Shown piece after piece: positions 59,401-64,000 of a stretch of DNA of 64,000 nt. Under the pieces are notes generated by a model. The model saw nothing but the letters and a program-made list of their open reading frames with translations. It searched no databases and was not told the DNA's origin. The translations under genes were made by a program, and so were the position numbers. Source of the stretch: Ceratotherium simum simum (Eukaryota; Chordata; Mammalia; Perissodactyla; Rhinocerotidae); the NCBI RefSeq assembly GCF_000283155.1, contig NW_004454180.1, forward strand, positions 21,262,478-21,326,477, given 5' to 3'. How positions within the stretch are numbered: position 1 is the stretch's first letter; the number at the start of each line of letters is the position of its first letter.

Positions 59401-59700
59401 ATATATCTTTATTTTTCTTCCCATAATTTTTATAGAAGATAAATAGCCTATTAAATAAATTTAAAGTACCTTTTCCATTTCCCTCACTCTCTCTTCAAAG
59501 GCAACTATTCTCCTAAATTTGATATAAATTCTTCCAGTTAGTATTTATATATTTTACTAATTCTTTGTTCCATAACCAATTCATTATACTACATATTTAT
59601 GTTACAATAATGTATATATATGTAGCTATATATATATTTTCCAGCAAATTATCATTTTTATTTAAGATTATCTCTTCAAAGTTTACCCATAAGAGTAAAT
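59401..59700 (-). mobile_element. Old L1 3' end fragment (antisense)
   Basis: CTCTTCAAAGGCAACTATTC followed by TATAAATTCTTCCAGTTAGT fits the antisense L1ME 3' end ('cagaggtaaccact', 'tatatccttccag'). A TATA-rich patch lies at 59611-59637. Confidence 0.55.
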
Positions 59701-59714
59701 ATATATTACATTTT

Positions 59715-60013
59715 TTTTTTTTTTTGGTGAAGAAGATCAGCCCTGAGCTAACATCCGTGCTAATCCTCCTCTTTTTGCTGAGGAAGACTGGCTCAGAGCT
59801 AACATCTATTGCCAATCCTCCTCCTTTTTGTTTTTTCCCTGAAGCCCCAGCAGATAGTTATATGTCATAGTTGCATATCCTTCTAGTTGCTGTATGTGGG
59901 ACGCGGCCTCAGCATGGCCGGAGAAGCGGTGCGTCGGTGCGCGCCCGGGATCCGAACCCCGGCCGCCAGAAGCGGAGCGCGCGCACTTAACCGCTAAGCC
60001 ACGGGGCCGGCCC
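59715..60013 (-). mobile_element. ERE SINE, long form, CpG-rich, exact 13-bp duplication
   Basis: Full-length minus-strand ERE whose head keeps an unusually dense set of CpG dinucleotides (for example GCGCGCGCACTTAACCGC and GTGCGTCGGTGCGCGCCCGG). B box reads GGTTCGGATCC. Two tail units and an A tail (T run) follow. TATATTACATTTT is exact at 59702-59714 and 60014-60026. Retained CpGs plus an exact duplication point to a recent insertion. Confidence 0.98.
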
Positions 60014-60170
60014 TATATTACATTTTACATATAATATTTTATTTTACATTTTATACAAATTATATTTTTAATTTCCAAACATATGCATTACATATACTTT
60101 ATATCAAACTGTTTATTTTTATGGATGTGATATCACTTTGAGGACGTTTATTTTCCTTATGTGCATATTC

Positions 60171-60676
60171 TGGTAACCTATTATGGTTTGAAACAAACCA
60201 TCCTCAAAACTAGTGGTTTATAACAACAATAATTTTGCCCTCAATGATTTGCTATTTGAGCAGGGTTCAACAGGAACAGCTTGTCTTTGCTTTAATCAGC
60301 ATTACCTAATACACTCAAAGCCTGGAAGTTAAATCACCTCCAAGTTTGTGCATTAACATATCTGGCAATCAATGCAGTCTGTCAGAGGGGACCTTAATAT
60401 CTATCTGAACACCTCAACATGGCCTCTCCATGTGGCGTAGTCTTCCTTAAAACATGAAGTCTGGATTCTAAAAGACAAGGAAAGCCGAGTGGAAGCTGCA
60501 TTGTCTTTCTAACCTGTCCTAAGATATCACTCAGTGTCACTTCTGCTATATTGCATTTATAATTTGGGTCTCCAAAGCCCTTCACCTCTTGATAGGGGAA
60601 AACCAAGGTTTGGGAAAAGAAAAGTGGACTGACTGAAACATTACTGTGACCATTATGAAAAATATAATCTGTCACA
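60171..60676 (-). mobile_element. MLT1-type MaLR LTR
   Basis: Antisense pattern: AACAAACCATCCTCAAAACT, AGTGGTTTATAACAACAATA, GGCCTCTCCATGTGGCGTAG, GAAGCTGCATTGTCTTTC, CACTCAGTGTCACTTCTGC and a 5'-end antisense AATCTGTCACA at about 60666-60676. Confidence 0.8.
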
Positions 60677-61503
60677 GTGCCTTCTCACTGAAACAGTTCT
60701 TATCCCTCCCACATGCTAAATACAGTCACCTTGTGTCCTTACCCACACCCCTAAAATCTCATTCCATCAGATAATCAGGCTCTGGTTGAGGTTCAGGATC
60801 TTATCATCTAAATCAGGTCCAGGTGTGGATGAATTTTTTAGGAGTGGTACATCTACTGCAGCTCTATTGCTTTCCTCTCAGTCTGAAATCCGTGACGGCA
60901 AGTTATCTTCTCCTTGTATTCAACTTACAATAGAGAGGCAAGCATAAGATGGCTGCAATAGACCATTCCACTTAAAAGAGTGAAATACGAGGCATGCAGT
61001 AGTTACTGGTCCTATCAATTCTGAAATCCACCTGGGTGCTGATTGCCAGTTGCTTGTTTCCCTAGTCACAACTCAGTCCTGACTCTGGGAAATGACTTTC
61101 CATTGCTCTTTGCTCTGCCTTCTAAGCTTTGGTTTTTATCTCGTGAGTCAGCCTCCCTTTCAGGTAAGAAAATATTCCTGTTTGCAACTGACTAGTTTTC
61201 TCAGCCTGCTTTCTGTCCATGGCACTGCAATGGTCTAATTTCCTCTTTTCATTTTTATTGCCTTTGTCCCTTTCGGTACAAGCTGATATAATATGTTTAA
61301 AAAATTTGTGGGTTTATGTTATTCAGTAATAAGACAATACCTTAGATGCAAGCCAAACCCAGAAACTTCTTTAGAATAAGCTCTTGTTTACTCAGCACTT
61401 TAAAGGTATACCATTGTCATCTGGCCTTTATCTTTTCTTACAACTAATGCATTATTTTTATCTTTGTTCCTCTATGTGCAAAATATTGATTTTATCAATA
61501 CTT
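60677..61503. other. Repeat-like segment not assigned
   Basis: About 800 bases, less AT-rich than average. Phrases such as CAGGTCCAGGTGTGGATGAA and GACGGCAAGTTATCTTCTCC sound like a dispersed mammalian repeat (ERV internal or L1-related), but I cannot name it. Confidence 0.35.
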
Positions 61504-61514
61504 TTTCTTTAATG

Positions 61515-61766
61515 CATTTTTTTTTTTTTTTTTTTTTGCTGAGGATGAGTCTACCTGAGCTAACGTCTATTGCCAATCTTCCTCTTTTTGCTTAAGGAAG
61601 ATTCACCCTTAGCTAATATCTGTGCCCACCCTCCTCTATTTTGAATGCAGGTCGCCACCACAGCATGGCTGCTAACGAGTGGTGTAGGTCCATGCCCAGG
61701 AACTGAACCCAGGCTGCCAAAGAGGGGCATGCCGAACTTAACCACTAGGCCACGGGGCTGGCCCCC
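61515..61766 (-). mobile_element. ERE SINE, divergent form
   Basis: Minus-strand ERE with a 23-base T run (A tail), tail units (plus-strand TGAGCTAACGTCTATTGCC, TTAGCTAATATCTGTGCCC), CCACCACAGCATGGCTG, and a head ending CCACGGGGCTGGCCCC. Flanks TTTCTTTAATG (61504-61514) and TTTCTTTAGTG (61767-61777) are a duplication with one mismatch. Confidence 0.95.
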
Positions 61767-61777
61767 TTTCTTTAGTG

Positions 61778-63040
61778 TTTTGAAGTTTTACAGTGATGCC
61801 CCAGGGAATATATAGTTTTCTTTCATTCATTTTATTTGGTGTTCACTGAGCTTCTGTAGCTCCAAATTAATAAACATTTGGCCATTATTTCTTAAATTTT
61901 TTTCTGCCTTATTTAATCTTTTTTCTTTCTAGACTCACTTGATATTGTCCCTCTTCGACTACTTGATATTGCCCTACAGAATTCTGAGTATCTTTTTTAT
62001 TTGCTCTCATTCTTTTCTTTCTCTCTTTTGCTTCTTAAAATTAGATCAATTTATTGTTATCTCTTAAATTTCACATTCACTTACTTTGGCAGATTCCCAT
62101 CTTCTCGTAAGCCTATTCAGTGAATTTTTCATTTCAGATATTATAATTTTAAGTTATAGAATTTCTCTTGGGTTCTTTGTTATTGTTTCCATTTTTCAGC
62201 TACTTCTTACCTGTTTGTTCATTTTGTCAATGTTTTCCCTTAGGTTCTTAAATATATCTCTAATATCTTTTAAAAAAATGTTCTTGTGTGCCAATCCCAA
62301 TATTTATGTCATCACAGTATCTGTTTTAATTGACTGATTTTTCTTCTGATTGTATTTTCCAATTTATTTATACATTAGAGATTTTTAACTGCATTCTAGA
62401 CCCTTATAATGATGGAGTCTGAGTTAGGTTTTCTTCCTTTAAAAGGTGTTGAGTTGTGTCACCAGCTGTCACTTAAATTACTGGCAGTTCTTTGGACATG
62501 TTATGCTTGATCTTGTTGATTGTTAAGGCTGGTCTAATTTTACTCTCAGTCCTAGAGCTTAATCTTTCTCTAGTTTGTGGTCTTTACTCACAAAGTGTGG
62601 CCATTCCGGCATCTACCTTTAATTCACATGTAATTAATTCACAAAGCTCTTTAATCTCTAGGTAGATTGTAAATCAAAATGCTCCCTCTCCCTCAGCAAT
62701 CTGTCTCCATTCTCTTCTCAGCTTCTGAGGAGCAGCAATCTCCTAAACCGAGACTCTTCTTGTGAGTGAGAAGCTCTGTCAAACACCTATTGGGACCTCC
62801 ACACAGCCTTCTGGTGCCAGCCTCAGCATTCTTCTTTATTTCTGGGGGCCTGTGTAACAAATTTTGTTGCTTTAGTGGCAGTATCTAACTCCATTCTCTA
62901 TCACCTCAACTCAATGCATCCCCTATGTTCTTCTTGTGCTTCACTTTCCTCACCTGTGGTCCAGAAACCAACCCCATGCAGAAAACCAGAAAGAACAGGA
63001 GACTTACCTGGTGTGTTACCATTATGCTATGGGTCATAGT
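61778..63040 (-). mobile_element. L1-related 5' region (antisense)
   Basis: GTTCACTGAGCTTCTGTAGC, AACATTTGGCCATTATTTCT, GAATTTTTCATTTCAGATAT, TTCTCTTGGGTTCTTTGTTA and GGACATGTTATGCTTGATCT follow the antisense order of old L1 5' regions ('gttgagcttcttgga', 'cagccattatttcttc', 'tttcagttatt'). The right edge is uncertain. Confidence 0.68.
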
Positions 63041-63814
63041 CTTGAGCAGCCTCCTGCCTAATAACTGAAAAGAAAAGGATTGCTTTATTTACTTTGCCAA
63101 GGTTTATAGTTATTTATAGTTGGAGGGTGAGTTTGGTACCAGTTATGCTGGAAGTAGAGACTTTATCTCATATGCAGATTTTAGAGGTGAATCTTTTACA
63201 GAGTTTCTGATTGAAAATGGCAAATTTTGAGTAAAAAAAAAACTATTAACTGTACAAAAATTCACAAAACTAAATAAGTTTAAAATGAATTTACATAATA
63301 AAATACCCAATGACACTTTGTAAAGTAGTAGCATTTATTTTATAAAGTCATTAAAACTTAACACTGCACTAAGATTTTTGGATCTTACACGCACACACAT
63401 ACACACTTGTGTAGATACATACACACATATATGTGGATATCTATATCTATTTCTTCAAACAAGAAACAAACTAACATTTCATAACAGTGTTAAAAGCTAA
63501 GAACCTGGATATCAGGATAATAATACAAAGGAGGATGTGAAATGAATATGTTCTATTTGTTTTTTAAGACTAGTATGTTTTGGGCTATGATAACATTAGT
63601 ATTTATTGGTATTTCTACCAAAAACCAAAAAAGATTTACAGCTCTAATTTAGTGTAATTTGTGATTTGTTGCAGTGTATCTTTTTCAGCTGTGTGTTATT
63701 TTTCAATGGAGAGGAGCATGAAATTGTTGTATTGTGAGACTATATGGGCTTTCAGATTCAAATATATCATGATTGCAATTCCATTTGTGTTAATTACAAC
63801 GTGTATATTCTTCA
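63041..63814. other. No recognised gene; CA/TA-rich patch
   Basis: About 770 bases of AT-rich sequence with an imperfect CACACA/TATATG repeat at 63389-63448. Nothing else is supported. Confidence 0.5.
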
Positions 63815-63965
63815 AATTACAAAACATTTCTGAGCTTCTATGATCTCATTTTATAAGTAGAAGTAATAAATAATAACTCAGATATTTCTTGTTAAGATTA
63901 AATCAGGTAATGGATGTGAAAATGCCTGATAGAGTGACTGGCAAAAAAGGCATTAGTTAATTTTA
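63815..63965 (+). mobile_element. MIR SINE
   Basis: TGATCTCATTTTATAAGTAG, TAATAAATAATAACTCAGAT, GTTAAGATTAAATCAGGTAA, then GAAAATGCCTGATAGAGTGA fit the sense MIR core and 3' part. Confidence 0.8.
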
Positions 63966-64000
63966 GTTTTCATCTTTGTATTGTGACAAGTCAACTTGTA

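Overview
This window looks like mammalian nuclear DNA from an odd-toed ungulate, most likely a horse or other equid. The evidence is at least 14 copies of the tRNA-derived Equine Repetitive Element (ERE) SINE, in short, long and divergent forms, on both strands, several with exact target-site duplications. ERE is established knowledge for Perissodactyla; rhinoceros or tapir cannot be excluded from sequence alone. Older repeats shared by all placental mammals (MIR, L2, L1M-type, MLT1/MaLR LTRs) fill in the background. I identified families by eye from remembered consensus features, so subfamily names and exact edges are approximate.

I see no protein-coding gene, exon, rRNA, functional tRNA gene, CRISPR array or operon. 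All open frames are short and low in complexity or lie inside repeats. The only recognisable protein remnant is the C-terminus of L1 ORF2p at the left edge. The window is AT-rich and is either intergenic or deep intronic; the sequence does not say which.

Layout. 0-0.6 kb: 3' end of a fairly young L1. 0.6-7 kb: mostly unrecognised AT-rich DNA with one MIR. 7-15.5 kb: an LTR-rich block with three solo ERV LTRs (two of one family in opposite orientations, one relative with a 4-bp duplication), old L1 and MIR pieces and three EREs. 15.5-24 kb: mostly unrecognised DNA, with microsatellites, a CpG-richer island near 17.4 kb, a possible poly(A)-only insertion near 19.0 kb and one ERE. 24-31 kb: old L1, MIRs, an ERE nested in a MIR, and an MLT1. 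31.3-33.3 kb: a repeat-free stretch rich in homeodomain-like TAAT motifs, a candidate conserved noncoding region. 33.4-38.5 kb: an L1 cluster with two EREs. 40.7-43.1 kb: two MLT1 LTRs, one split by an ERE. 44.8-46.7 kb: an L2 interrupted by an oppositely oriented L2. 47.6-54 kb: L1 pieces and three EREs. 55.8-64 kb: L1 fragments, an MLT1, three more EREs and a terminal MIR.

There are no genes working together here; the biology is layered retrotransposition. L1 enzymes probably mobilised the EREs, since these have poly(A) tails and 10-17 bp duplications. I found no convincing undescribed system. The most checkable leads are the young EREs (possible presence/absence polymorphisms), the unassigned solo-LTR family, the poly(A)-only insertion and the 32-33.3 kb repeat-free block.
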